Shown here one piece after another: positions 7,148 through 13,200 of a stretch of 14,480 nt of DNA. Each line of letters begins with the position of its first letter. Within the stretch, counting starts at the first letter, position 1. The notes under the pieces were generated by a model, which ran no database searches, was not told the DNA's origin, and worked only from the letters and a program-made list of their open reading frames with translations. Source of the DNA: Dehalococcoidia bacterium (GTDB lineage Bacteria > Chloroflexota > Dehalococcoidia > GIF9 > AB-539-J10); NCBI GenBank assembly GCA_030606765.1, contig JAUWFX010000024.1, positions 1 through 14,480 of the forward strand. The letters run 5' to 3'. The position numbers and the translations under genes were made by a program.

Positions 7148-7588
7148 ATGCCGTTAAATACAAGCGCCTCGGTTATCAGTTTTGCTAAGCAGCTGGAAGC
7201 GGATTCTGCTGGCTTTTATGAAAAGATGGCGGAAAGATATCCCAAAGCGGCGGAGCTTTTTCTCACCTTTTCCAAAGAGAATAATAAATATACAACGATG
7301 ATTCAAAGGGCATACTACGGCGTTATCACTGATGCCATTGAGGGGTGTTTTGCCTTCAGTGTAGAAACCGATAAATATACGTTTGAGAGAGAACCCGCGA
7401 AGGAACTAGGCCACATTGATGCCTTAAATCAGGCCATTGATATGGAGCAGAAGCTCATCTCGTTCTACACTGATGCTGCCGAACAATCAAAAGCGTTTAT
7501 GGCAGATGTGCCCAGGACTTTTTTAATAGTAGCCAAGAAAAGAAAGGATCGTGAAGATAAACTAAGAACGCTTCTTAAGGAGACATAA
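7148..7588 (+). CDS. Ferritin-like four-helix protein lacking ExxH ligands
   Basis: A 146-residue, largely helical protein whose layout matches the rubrerythrin/ferritin-like superfamily. The first helix is LEADSAGFYEKMAERYP (Glu 17 and Glu 25), the second FSKENNKYTTM, the third NQAIDMEQKLISFYTDAAEQS (Glu 100), and the fourth a basic KKRKDREDKLRTLL. Rubrerythrins bind two irons through four to six carboxylates and two histidines in ExxH motifs of helices 2 and 4. Here those positions read ENNK and REDK, so the histidines are absent and a normal diiron site is doubtful. It has neither a rubredoxin domain nor a signal peptide. The ATG has an excellent ribosome-binding site GGAGGAG (7134-7140). 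It sits between the ALDH and a small Cys protein in one operon, so an accessory or structural role for the dehydrogenase is conceivable. Function is inferred only. Confidence 0.65.
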   Translation: MPLNTSASVISFAKQLEADSAGFYEKMAERYPKAAELFLTFSKENNKYTTMIQRAYYGVITDAIEGCFAFSVETDKYTFEREPAKELGHIDALNQAIDMEQKLISFYTDAAEQSKAFMADVPRTFLIVAKKRKDREDKLRTLLKET

Positions 7589-7594
7589 CTAAGC

Positions 7595-7786
7595 ATGGTA
7601 AGTAAAGTCGAAAGGCGTCGCATAAGCTGCCCGATTTATCATGTTGGTGCTTATATTGTGAAGTTTGACGATGGATCTCACGTTATTAAATGCACTAATA
7701 AACAGAGATGCGGTAATACATGCCCATATCTGAAAGACCCGGACTACAGATCCCCTTATCGCAGAGCACCTGAGTATATGCCTTAA
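7595..7786 (+). CDS. Small four-cysteine protein of unknown function
   Basis: A 63-residue basic protein with cysteines at 12, 33, 39 and 43, the last three spaced C-x5-C-x3-C before PY. This could form a zinc knuckle or an iron-sulfur ligand set together with Cys 12. The middle VGAYIVKFDDGSHVIKC looks like a two-strand hairpin, and the tail is rich in Tyr, Arg and Pro. I do not recognise the family. It begins six bases after the ferritin-like gene ends, with AAGGAGA at 7577-7583 lying inside the end of that gene, so it is almost certainly translated from the same mRNA as the ALDH. No signal peptide or membrane helix is present. The tight spacing argues that it is a real gene and that it works with its neighbours. 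Confidence 0.6.
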   Translation: MVSKVERRRISCPIYHVGAYIVKFDDGSHVIKCTNKQRCGNTCPYLKDPDYRSPYRRAPEYMP

Positions 7787-7811
7787 TAATTACAGTATCT
7801 TGGAGGTGGAC

Positions 7812-7870
7812 CCCATTGTTAGGACAGGATAGGAGTAATGTTAAGGTTGGGTCCCGCTATCCTCAATGGG
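7812..7870. repeat. Imperfect inverted repeat beside the istB fragment
   Basis: The left arm holds CCCATTG (7812-7818) and AGGATA (7826-7831). The right arm is TATCCTCAATGGG (7858-7870), the reverse complement of both left-arm blocks joined. The left arm carries 7 extra bases between its blocks. The two arms are 26 bases apart. It could be an old transposon end, or a hairpin at the end of the ALDH operon; no T run follows. Confidence 0.4.
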
Positions 7871-8088
7871 TCTGCGGTAGTAAGTTTAGCATCGCCGAAG
7901 ACCTGCACCCATTCGCCGAAGGCCAGATTAGTCGTGATAAGGGTCGACCGGCGCTCATATCGCTCAGATAGCAGATTGAAGAGGAGCTCACCACCGGCGC
8001 GATCAAACGGCACGAATCCCAACTCGTCCACGATAACCAGGTCATCTCTTTCCAAGCGTTTGTCAATAGTGGTGTTGACATATATCAA
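7819..8088 (-). pseudogene. IS21-family istB fragment (ATPase helper of transposition)
   Basis: The minus strand encodes the central part of IstB, the AAA+ ATP-binding partner of the IS21 IstA transposase. Recognisable are KRLERDDLVIVDELGFVPF, including the Walker B aspartate-glutamate pair (residues 21-22), then LLFNLLSERYERRS, the STLITTNLAFGEW sensor-like strand, and VFGDAKLTTA. The usual continuation (ALLDRL.H) is replaced after about 7873 by unrelated residues. The N-terminal Walker A region is absent beyond 8088. With both ends lost and no istA nearby, this is a dead fragment. Its preserved core shows only modest decay, so the truncation may be fairly recent. Confidence 0.75.
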
Positions 8089-8272
8089 AGAAGTTTTTAT
8101 TATTAGCTAAATTCAGTTCTTGTTTTCGGTAACTACTAGGGCAGTTAATCAGTAAACATGAAGCACTTGTGGGACTCAGTTCAAAATCTTTTCAAGTTTT
8201 ACGAATTGACCGTCTGCCTCGTAGAAGCAAATAATATTAACAGTGAGACACACTCAGTTTAATAAGGACAAT

Positions 8273-8279
8273 GGGGGAG
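8273..8279 (+). promoter_or_regulatory. Ribosome-binding site selecting a TTG start
   Basis: GGGGGAG ends eight bases before TTG at 8288 and is the only good Shine-Dalgarno sequence near the start of the first FAD oxidase. The nearby ATG at 8292 is out of frame. Confidence 0.6.
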
Positions 8280-8287
8280 ATTGAAAA

Positions 8288-9760
8288 TTGAATGTCAAAA
8301 CAAGTAATAATCTGACGGAGATGATAGGCAAGGAAAAGGTCATCAAGGAACGCAAGCTCCTTGACAGGTACTCTCATGATAATAGCTTTACCTTGCCGAT
8401 GCAGCCACGATTAGTCGTACAACCCCGTAATGCAGACGATGTGCAAAAGATTGTGACTTGGGCCAACCAAACAAGAACACCCCTGGTAGCGGTAAGCTCA
8501 GGTGAGCCTCACTTTCGTGGTGATACCGTGCCGAGCGTGCCGGAAGCGGTCATCATTGACCTGCGCCGGATGGATAAGATTGTCAGGATTGACCGCAGAA
8601 ACAGGATGGTGCTAATTGAGCCGGGAGTAACCTATGCGCAACTGCAACCGGTCTTAGCTGAAGAGGGCTTGAGACTCTCCACGCCACTGCTCCCCCGCCA
8701 GTCAAAGTCAGTAATCGCTAGTCTGTTGGAGAGGGAGCCGACACTGGTACCCAAGTACAACCACACACTGCTTGAGCCATTGAGATGCCTGGAGATAGTC
8801 TGGGGCAATGGGGAGATACTGCGAACCGGTGATGCAAGTGGCTATTACCCCACGCTTGAACAGCAATGGGAAATGGGTCTGGCCCAAGTTTTCTCCGGAG
8901 GTCCTGGTCAGGTGGACTATTACCGGCTCGTTTCCGGTGCTCAGGGGAGTATCGGTATCGTGACCTGGGCATCAGTAAAATGTGAGATTTTGCCTAAGGT
9001 ACACAGGTTTTTCTTCATACCGTCGGATGACCTGAAAGGCCTGATAGAATGCGCTTACCGACTGCTTAAAGTCAGGCTGGGTGATGAGTTCCTTGTATTA
9101 AACAGTGCTAACTTGGCTGCTATCTTGAGTAGGGATGCTGACGGAATACAAGTCCTGAAAAATAAACTGCCACCATGGGTTATCATTATGGGAATCGCTG
9201 GGCGTGACCTTTTCCCGGAGGAAAAGGTGGACTTTCAGGAAAAAGATACCAGGGACATAGTGCAGCAGTTCGGCCTAGAATTACTTCCAGCGGTTTCCGG
9301 CATAGGGGGCGGACAGGTAATGTCAACCATACTCAATCCGTCTCCGGCAGCCTACTGGAAGCTAACCTACAAAGGTGCCTGTCAGGATATTTTCTTCATG
9401 AGCACGCTGGATAAGACTCCGGAATTTGTCAATACGGTTTTTGCTGCGGCAAATGCGCTGCGATATCCGGTCTCGGATATCGGTATTTACCTCCAGCCGC
9501 AGCACCAGGGTACCGCCTGTCACTGTGAATTCAATCTACCTTATAACTCTAGGGACAAGATAGAAATTGACCGTGTTATGGAATTACTGGAGACGTGCAG
9601 TGAAGCCTTGATAAAACAGGGGGCTTATTTCTCCCGGCCTTACGGTATATGGGCGGATATGGTGTATAACCGGGATGCCAGTAACAAAGAAATGATAAGG
9701 ACCATCAAAGGGATATTTGACCCCAATAATATACTGAACCCGGGGAAGCTTTGTTTCTAG
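8288..9760 (+). CDS. FAD-linked oxidase (VAO/GlcD-type), first subunit
   Basis: A 490-residue flavoprotein of the vanillyl-alcohol oxidase / FAD_binding_4 superfamily, which includes glycolate oxidase GlcD, D-lactate dehydrogenase and p-cresol methylhydroxylase. The FAD-binding PCMH-type domain covers about residues 37-218, with PRLVVQPRNADDVQKIV at its start, the strand MVLIEPGVTYAQLQPVLAEE, and GNGEILRTGDAS. The substrate-side domain runs to the C-terminus, which ends in the family's typical FDPNNILNPGKL. The loop that normally holds a Gly-rich FAD pyrophosphate site reads VSSGEPHFRGD and is atypical. No signal peptide or membrane segment is seen. Start is TTG at 8288, supported by GGGGGAG. 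It lies 30 bases before an iron-sulfur gene and heads a three-gene operon with a second FAD oxidase. Substrate is unknown; hydroxy acids or phenols are plausible. Confidence 0.8.
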   Translation: MNVKTSNNLTEMIGKEKVIKERKLLDRYSHDNSFTLPMQPRLVVQPRNADDVQKIVTWANQTRTPLVAVSSGEPHFRGDTVPSVPEAVIIDLRRMDKIVRIDRRNRMVLIEPGVTYAQLQPVLAEEGLRLSTPLLPRQSKSVIASLLEREPTLVPKYNHTLLEPLRCLEIVWGNGEILRTGDASGYYPTLEQQWEMGLAQVFSGGPGQVDYYRLVSGAQGSIGIVTWASVKCEILPKVHRFFFIPSDDLKGLIECAYRLLKVRLGDEFLVLNSANLAAILSRDADGIQVLKNKLPPWVIIMGIAGRDLFPEEKVDFQEKDTRDIVQQFGLELLPAVSGIGGGQVMSTILNPSPAAYWKLTYKGACQDIFFMSTLDKTPEFVNTVFAAANALRYPVSDIGIYLQPQHQGTACHCEFNLPYNSRDKIEIDRVMELLETCSEALIKQGAYFSRPYGIWADMVYNRDASNKEMIRTIKGIFDPNNILNPGKLCF

Positions 9761-9790
9761 CAAAAATAGAAAGTTGAGGTATAAAAGGAC

Positions 9791-11062
9791 ATGGCTTTAG
9801 AGGACTATAAGGATGATTGTACGGACTGCAGCCGCTGCTCCTACTGCAAGTGGATCCCGCTTGACCACATAAAAAGCGCCAGATTTGCCAGGGCCTGTCC
9901 CAGCATTGAGTACTGTAATTTTCAGGCCTACTCCCTCGGTGGCAGGTTATCCGTCGCTCTTTCCTTACTCGAGGGTAGGATCGGCTATAATGACGAGCTG
10001 AAAGATATTGTCTGGAAATGCCAGATGGGTGGGGCATGTGATGTCTCCGATAAGATCTGCCGCTATAACATCCGGGGGCTGGAGGTAATGCATGAAATGC
10101 GCTTCAAGCTGGTTGAGGATGGACAGACGCTGCCCCAGCACAAGCCTTATATTGATAACCTTCAGAAAGAAAAGAATATGATGATGGAGCCCGGGGTGAA
10201 TAGGGGCAAATGGGCTGATGGGCTGGACGTAAAAAATCTGGCCGAGGAAAAGGCTGCGGTGGTCTTTCATGCCGGCTGCCGTTACAGCTATGATGAGGGA
10301 TTGCAGAAGACAGCCAGGGTGGCCGTCATGATGCTCAGGGACGCTGGTGTGGATATCGGTATCATGGGGGAGAATGAATCATGCTGCGGTGGCAGGGCTT
10401 ACCAGTGGGGATACCGTAAAGAGCTGAACGGATTTGCCAGAAAAAACGCCCGGGCATGGGCTGATGCCGGAGTGAAGACAGTGGTCACACCGTGTGCTGA
10501 GTGTTACTACACCTTTAAACGGCTTTATCCTGAGATAGGTTTCACCTTTGAGGTTATTCACGTGGTGGAATATATAGACCGCCTCATCAAGGAAGGCAAG
10601 ATAAAACTGACTAGGAGTGTGCCTTTGACAGTTACCTATCATGACCCCTGCCATCTAGGTAGGCTGGGCGAGCCGTATGTGCCTTGGCAGGGCAGTAAAG
10701 AGAAAATATACGGGCAGATTCCGGTGTGGAAACCGAGCAAACCCCGGTATAACGGTGCCTGGGGGATATATGATGCCCCGAGGAACGTCTTAAAGAGCAT
10801 ACCGGGCTTAGCACTGGTGGAAATGGAAAGAATCAGAGAGTATGCTTGGTGCTGTGGTGCCAGTGGCGGGGTACTGGAAGCATACCCGGACTTTGCCGCT
10901 TGGACCGCCGCAGAAAGGCTTACCGAAGCAAAGGCCACTGGTGCAGAGGCAATAGTCAGCGCCTGCCCGTGGTGTGAAAGGAACTTTGCCGATACGGTTA
11001 AAAGCCAAGATGAAAAAATTGAGGTCTATGACATTATAGACCTTGTTCAGATGGCGCTTTAA
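9791..11062 (+). CDS. Iron-sulfur protein with two CCG domains (GlcF/HdrD-like)
   Basis: A 423-residue electron-transfer protein. The N-terminal part has a C-x2-C-x2-C-x2-C run (Cys 10, 13, 16, 19), then Cys 35 and 41, and a second group at 76, 82 and 89, suited to one or two 4Fe-4S clusters. The first CCG domain has Cys 162, the pair 197-198 in ENESCCGG, and 234/237 in TPCAECY. The second has Cys 286 in DPCHLGR, the pair 353-354 in WCCGASGG, and 391/394 in ACPWCER. CCG domains are found in HdrB/HdrD, GlcF and LutA. The N-terminal cysteine spacing differs from the usual C-x2-C-x2-C-x3-C-P ferredoxin pattern. Placed between two FAD oxidases, it is best read as the relay taking electrons from them. 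ATG at 9791, with TTGAGGT ten bases upstream. Confidence 0.85.
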   Translation: MALEDYKDDCTDCSRCSYCKWIPLDHIKSARFARACPSIEYCNFQAYSLGGRLSVALSLLEGRIGYNDELKDIVWKCQMGGACDVSDKICRYNIRGLEVMHEMRFKLVEDGQTLPQHKPYIDNLQKEKNMMMEPGVNRGKWADGLDVKNLAEEKAAVVFHAGCRYSYDEGLQKTARVAVMMLRDAGVDIGIMGENESCCGGRAYQWGYRKELNGFARKNARAWADAGVKTVVTPCAECYYTFKRLYPEIGFTFEVIHVVEYIDRLIKEGKIKLTRSVPLTVTYHDPCHLGRLGEPYVPWQGSKEKIYGQIPVWKPSKPRYNGAWGIYDAPRNVLKSIPGLALVEMERIREYAWCCGASGGVLEAYPDFAAWTAAERLTEAKATGAEAIVSACPWCERNFADTVKSQDEKIEVYDIIDLVQMAL

Positions 11063-11066
11063 CAAC

Positions 11067-11075
11067 GGAAGGGAG
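11067..11075 (+). promoter_or_regulatory. Ribosome-binding site deciding the start of the second FAD oxidase
   Basis: GGAAGGGAG lies six bases before ATG 11082. The in-frame ATG at 11043 lies inside the end of the iron-sulfur gene and lacks such a site. Confidence 0.7.
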
Positions 11076-11081
11076 CAGAAA

Positions 11082-12707
11082 ATGGCATTATCAAGAGACG
11101 CGTACCGTGCTTTGGAAGATATAGTAGGCCCCAGATATATCTCAGAAGACCCCGCTGTAATGGACTCATACGCTTACCAGTGGCTGGCTGAAACCGTCCG
11201 TCCCAACCAGAGCAAGTTCATGACGCGGCCGGAGGCCGCTTTATTGCCGGGCAGTACCAAAGAAGTCCAGGCGATAGTAAGAATCTGCAACAAATACAAG
11301 ATAAAGGTAAAACCCTATTCCACGGGATGGTACTTTTACGGTGCTCCCCTTACTGAGGGCGTTATCCAGCTGGACATGCGGCGTATGGACCATATTCTTG
11401 AGATTGATGAGAAGAACATGTTCGCCGTGATAGAGCCGTATGTTATCGCCGGCGTGCTCCAGGCAGAGGTGATGAAACGAGGGCTGAATTGCACCGTGAC
11501 CGGCGCCGGGGCCAGCTGCGCTACCTTAGTCGGCGCTACCTGTTATCACGGAAGCGGCGGCACCTCAATTTACACCGGCGAGCTCAGGGAGAACCTGCTG
11601 GGGGCGGAGTGGGTTATGCCCAATGGTGAAATATTAAGAACAGGCTCCATTGGTTCCGGGTGCGGCTGGTTCTGTGCTGAAGGCCCGGGCCCGAGCATGA
11701 GGGGTATCGTCAGGGGAGCGCTGGGAGCCAGAGGTGGTCTGGGCGTATATACCAAATGCGCCGTGAAGCTTGCTCCCTGGCCGGGACCGGTGGAGTTTCC
11801 CGTTGAGGGTACCGCGCCTGCTTACCGCTCTCCGCTACCCGGAAACTTCAGGGCATATACTCTGGCCTTTAAGGACTGGGATAGTTTATTCGAAGCCTAT
11901 TACAGATTATATGATAACGAAATAGGTTACTATGCCCATCGGCAGTGGACCATGCTGGGTGCGGACCTGGGTCCGGCTTTCTGGATGCTCTACCAGGACC
12001 CCACCAAATCGCTTGATGACATCGAGGAGTTTATGCAGAAGCGGGAGGTAAAAGAGGTCACTGAAGAAATGAGGAGATCATTCCAGCTGGTGCTGGTGGG
12101 CATGAGCCAGCGGGATATTGAGTATCAGGAGAAGGCGCTGGAGCGGATACTGGAAGAAACCGGGGGCTGGAAAGTTAAGAAGTGGCTGGAGCCGGAAATG
12201 GAGCAGTTTTCATTGTTGTACCTGCTCAGGATGGGTAAGAAGAATTTGAACTTCGTCTATACCGGTGGTTGGGTAGGCAACTTCATGCAGGTCGGCACGC
12301 CAGACTTTGTGAAAAAATACCGACCGCTCGCCGAAGATGCGACCGAAGAATACCAGGAGAAGGGATTACTGGTGGACTGCGGCAACGATTCGATGATGGG
12401 GTGCGTCGGCTCCATCGGGGGCGGGGGGAACTGCGGGCTGGAGCAGTTCGGTTTTTATGATGTGGCCGATAAGGTATCGACTGCTGCCGCCGTAGAGTGG
12501 ATGAAGCACTGTATACAAGAAGAAGCCAGGCATAACATCCCGCCCGGGAAGGAAGGCATGTACCTTGCTGTGGGTAAAACGCACGAAGAACTGCAGCAAG
12601 ATCTGGCCAAGCAGCCAGCCACACATACCTGGCAGCGTAAGATTAAACAGGCGTTAGACCCCAACGATCTTGGTGACCGGATGTATCCCACTCTTGACGA
12701 GAGGTAA
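11082..12707 (+). CDS. FAD-linked oxidase (VAO/p-cresol-type), second subunit
   Basis: A 541-residue flavoprotein of the VAO superfamily. The N-terminal FAD domain covers about residues 45-235: RPEAALLPGSTKEVQAIVRI, the FAD pyrophosphate strand KVKPYSTGWYFYGAP (76-89), VIQLDMRRMDHILEID, and NGEILRTGSIGSG (181-193). Several features, such as the TGAGASCATLVG loop and a GGLGVYTKC segment, recall p-cresol methylhydroxylase and related enzymes. A longer cap domain follows, and the C-terminus ends LDPNDLGDRMYP, analogous to the family's usual DPNNILNPG. I start it at ATG 11082 because of GGAAGGGAG, 19 bases after the preceding stop. It is clearly diverged from the first oxidase (8288-9760), so the two are not a recent duplication. 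By analogy with GlcD/GlcE, one may carry the substrate site and the other may be structural or accessory; which is which is unresolved. Confidence 0.8.
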   Translation: MALSRDAYRALEDIVGPRYISEDPAVMDSYAYQWLAETVRPNQSKFMTRPEAALLPGSTKEVQAIVRICNKYKIKVKPYSTGWYFYGAPLTEGVIQLDMRRMDHILEIDEKNMFAVIEPYVIAGVLQAEVMKRGLNCTVTGAGASCATLVGATCYHGSGGTSIYTGELRENLLGAEWVMPNGEILRTGSIGSGCGWFCAEGPGPSMRGIVRGALGARGGLGVYTKCAVKLAPWPGPVEFPVEGTAPAYRSPLPGNFRAYTLAFKDWDSLFEAYYRLYDNEIGYYAHRQWTMLGADLGPAFWMLYQDPTKSLDDIEEFMQKREVKEVTEEMRRSFQLVLVGMSQRDIEYQEKALERILEETGGWKVKKWLEPEMEQFSLLYLLRMGKKNLNFVYTGGWVGNFMQVGTPDFVKKYRPLAEDATEEYQEKGLLVDCGNDSMMGCVGSIGGGGNCGLEQFGFYDVADKVSTAAAVEWMKHCIQEEARHNIPPGKEGMYLAVGKTHEELQQDLAKQPATHTWQRKIKQALDPNDLGDRMYPTLDER

Positions 12708-12712
12708 AATAA

Positions 12713-12764
12713 GGTAGCCGAACCTTTTGTCAGGGTATTGCAGGTTCGAATCCTGTACGGCCTA
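12713..12764 (+). tRNA. Truncated tRNA-like 3' half (tRNA-Lys-like), probably non-functional
   Basis: GCAGG-TTCGAAT-CCTGT forms a T-arm at 12740-12756, followed by ACGGCCT and A at 12757-12764. This matches the 3' end of common tRNA-Lys-type sequences. The preceding bases CCGAACCTTTTGTCAGGG resemble an anticodon arm but cannot form a proper five-pair stem with a seven-base loop, and no D-arm or 5' acceptor strand exists, since the FAD oxidase stop is only five bases upstream. No CCA follows. It is therefore a scar or pseudogene, not a working tRNA. Confidence 0.5.
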
Positions 12765-12803
12765 CTCTCTGTTTCCCTGGTCAATATGTTTATACGACAC
12801 CCC

Positions 12804-12818
12804 TGATCAGACTGATCA
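12804..12818. promoter_or_regulatory. Perfect palindrome, likely operator of the HTH gene
   Basis: TGATCAGACTGATCA is a perfect odd palindrome (seven bases, one centre, seven bases) ending 34 bases before the HTH start. Placement fits an autoregulatory binding site. No clear promoter pair accompanies it; TTATAC near 12790 could be a -10 element. Confidence 0.35.
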
Positions 12819-12852
12819 TCCCCATTCCAAGGACATTGACTAAGGTGTTACA

Positions 12853-13200
12853 ATGTTCTTAATGAAGGGCTATACATTAAGGGAGGCTGCCGAGGCTTTA
12901 GGGGTCTCCATAGTCACCGTCCGCCGGTATATCAAGTCGGGCAAACTCAAGGCCAGTCTAGTCCCTTCCAAGTTCGGGCAGTCATATATTATCGATGACC
13001 TACCCCTGCTCACTAAGCCATTATCAGATAATACTCTGTCAACCCAACCCATTATCAATAGAATAGAGCAACTATCCCAAGAAGTTGGCTATTGGAAAGC
13101 TAAAGCAGAATTTCTTCAGGAACGATTATTGCTTCTGGAAGCCCCTAAGCAGACCACTAAGCAAAGATGGTGGCAAAGACTATTCAGGCCTTGGCAGTGA
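12853..13200 (+). CDS. Excisionase-type helix-turn-helix protein with Trp-rich tail
   Basis: A 115-residue small DNA-binding protein. Residues 6-50 form a MerR/excisionase-like (HTH_17) winged helix: YTLREAAEALGVSIVTVRRY, then IKSGKLKASLVPSKFGQSY, in which the second helix reads DNA and the wing follows. Residues 68-97 are a probable coiled coil (INRIEQLSQEVGYWKAKAEF onward), suggesting a dimer. The end, QRWWQRLFRPWQ, is short, basic and aromatic and could touch a membrane or a partner. Proteins of this build act as recombination directionality factors or small repressors; no integrase is visible in the window. Start ATG 12853 follows AAGGTG; ATG 12862 is an alternative and would remove only three residues. 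Its 3' end overlaps the convergent hydrolase gene by 17 bases. The palindrome at 12804-12818 may be its operator. Confidence 0.7.
   Translation: MFLMKGYTLREAAEALGVSIVTVRRYIKSGKLKASLVPSKFGQSYIIDDLPLLTKPLSDNTLSTQPIINRIEQLSQEVGYWKAKAEFLQERLLLLEAPKQTTKQRWWQRLFRPWQ

Larger units (their letters stand above)
7787..8287. other. 500-bp interval with an IS21 remnant and operon leader
   Basis: Between the two metabolic operons lie an inverted repeat (7812-7870), a truncated istB piece on the minus strand, and about 190 bases (8089-8287) without recognisable elements apart from the ribosome-binding site at its end. No intrinsic terminator for the ALDH operon is evident unless the inverted repeat serves as one. 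Confidence 0.5.

Noticed and set aside
8206..8232. TTGACC with a later TAATAT as promoter of the oxidase operon
   Set aside because: The spacing is about 20 bases, too long, and closer hexamers match the -10 consensus poorly.
11043..11081. Upstream in-frame ATG for the second FAD oxidase
   Set aside because: It lies inside the end of the iron-sulfur gene, has no ribosome-binding site, and adds residues unrelated to the family. ATG 11082 has GGAAGGGAG at the right distance.
2800..12764. The two tRNA scraps as matching attachment sites of one 10-kb element
   Set aside because: Their sequences differ (CAACCCG versus ACGGCCT acceptor strands) and they are on opposite strands, so they are not the direct repeats that integration would leave.
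12455..12784. Minus-strand open frame of 109 codons
   Set aside because: It is the antisense of the FAD oxidase plus the tRNA-like T-arm (RPYRIRTCN string), with no ribosome-binding site or family match.
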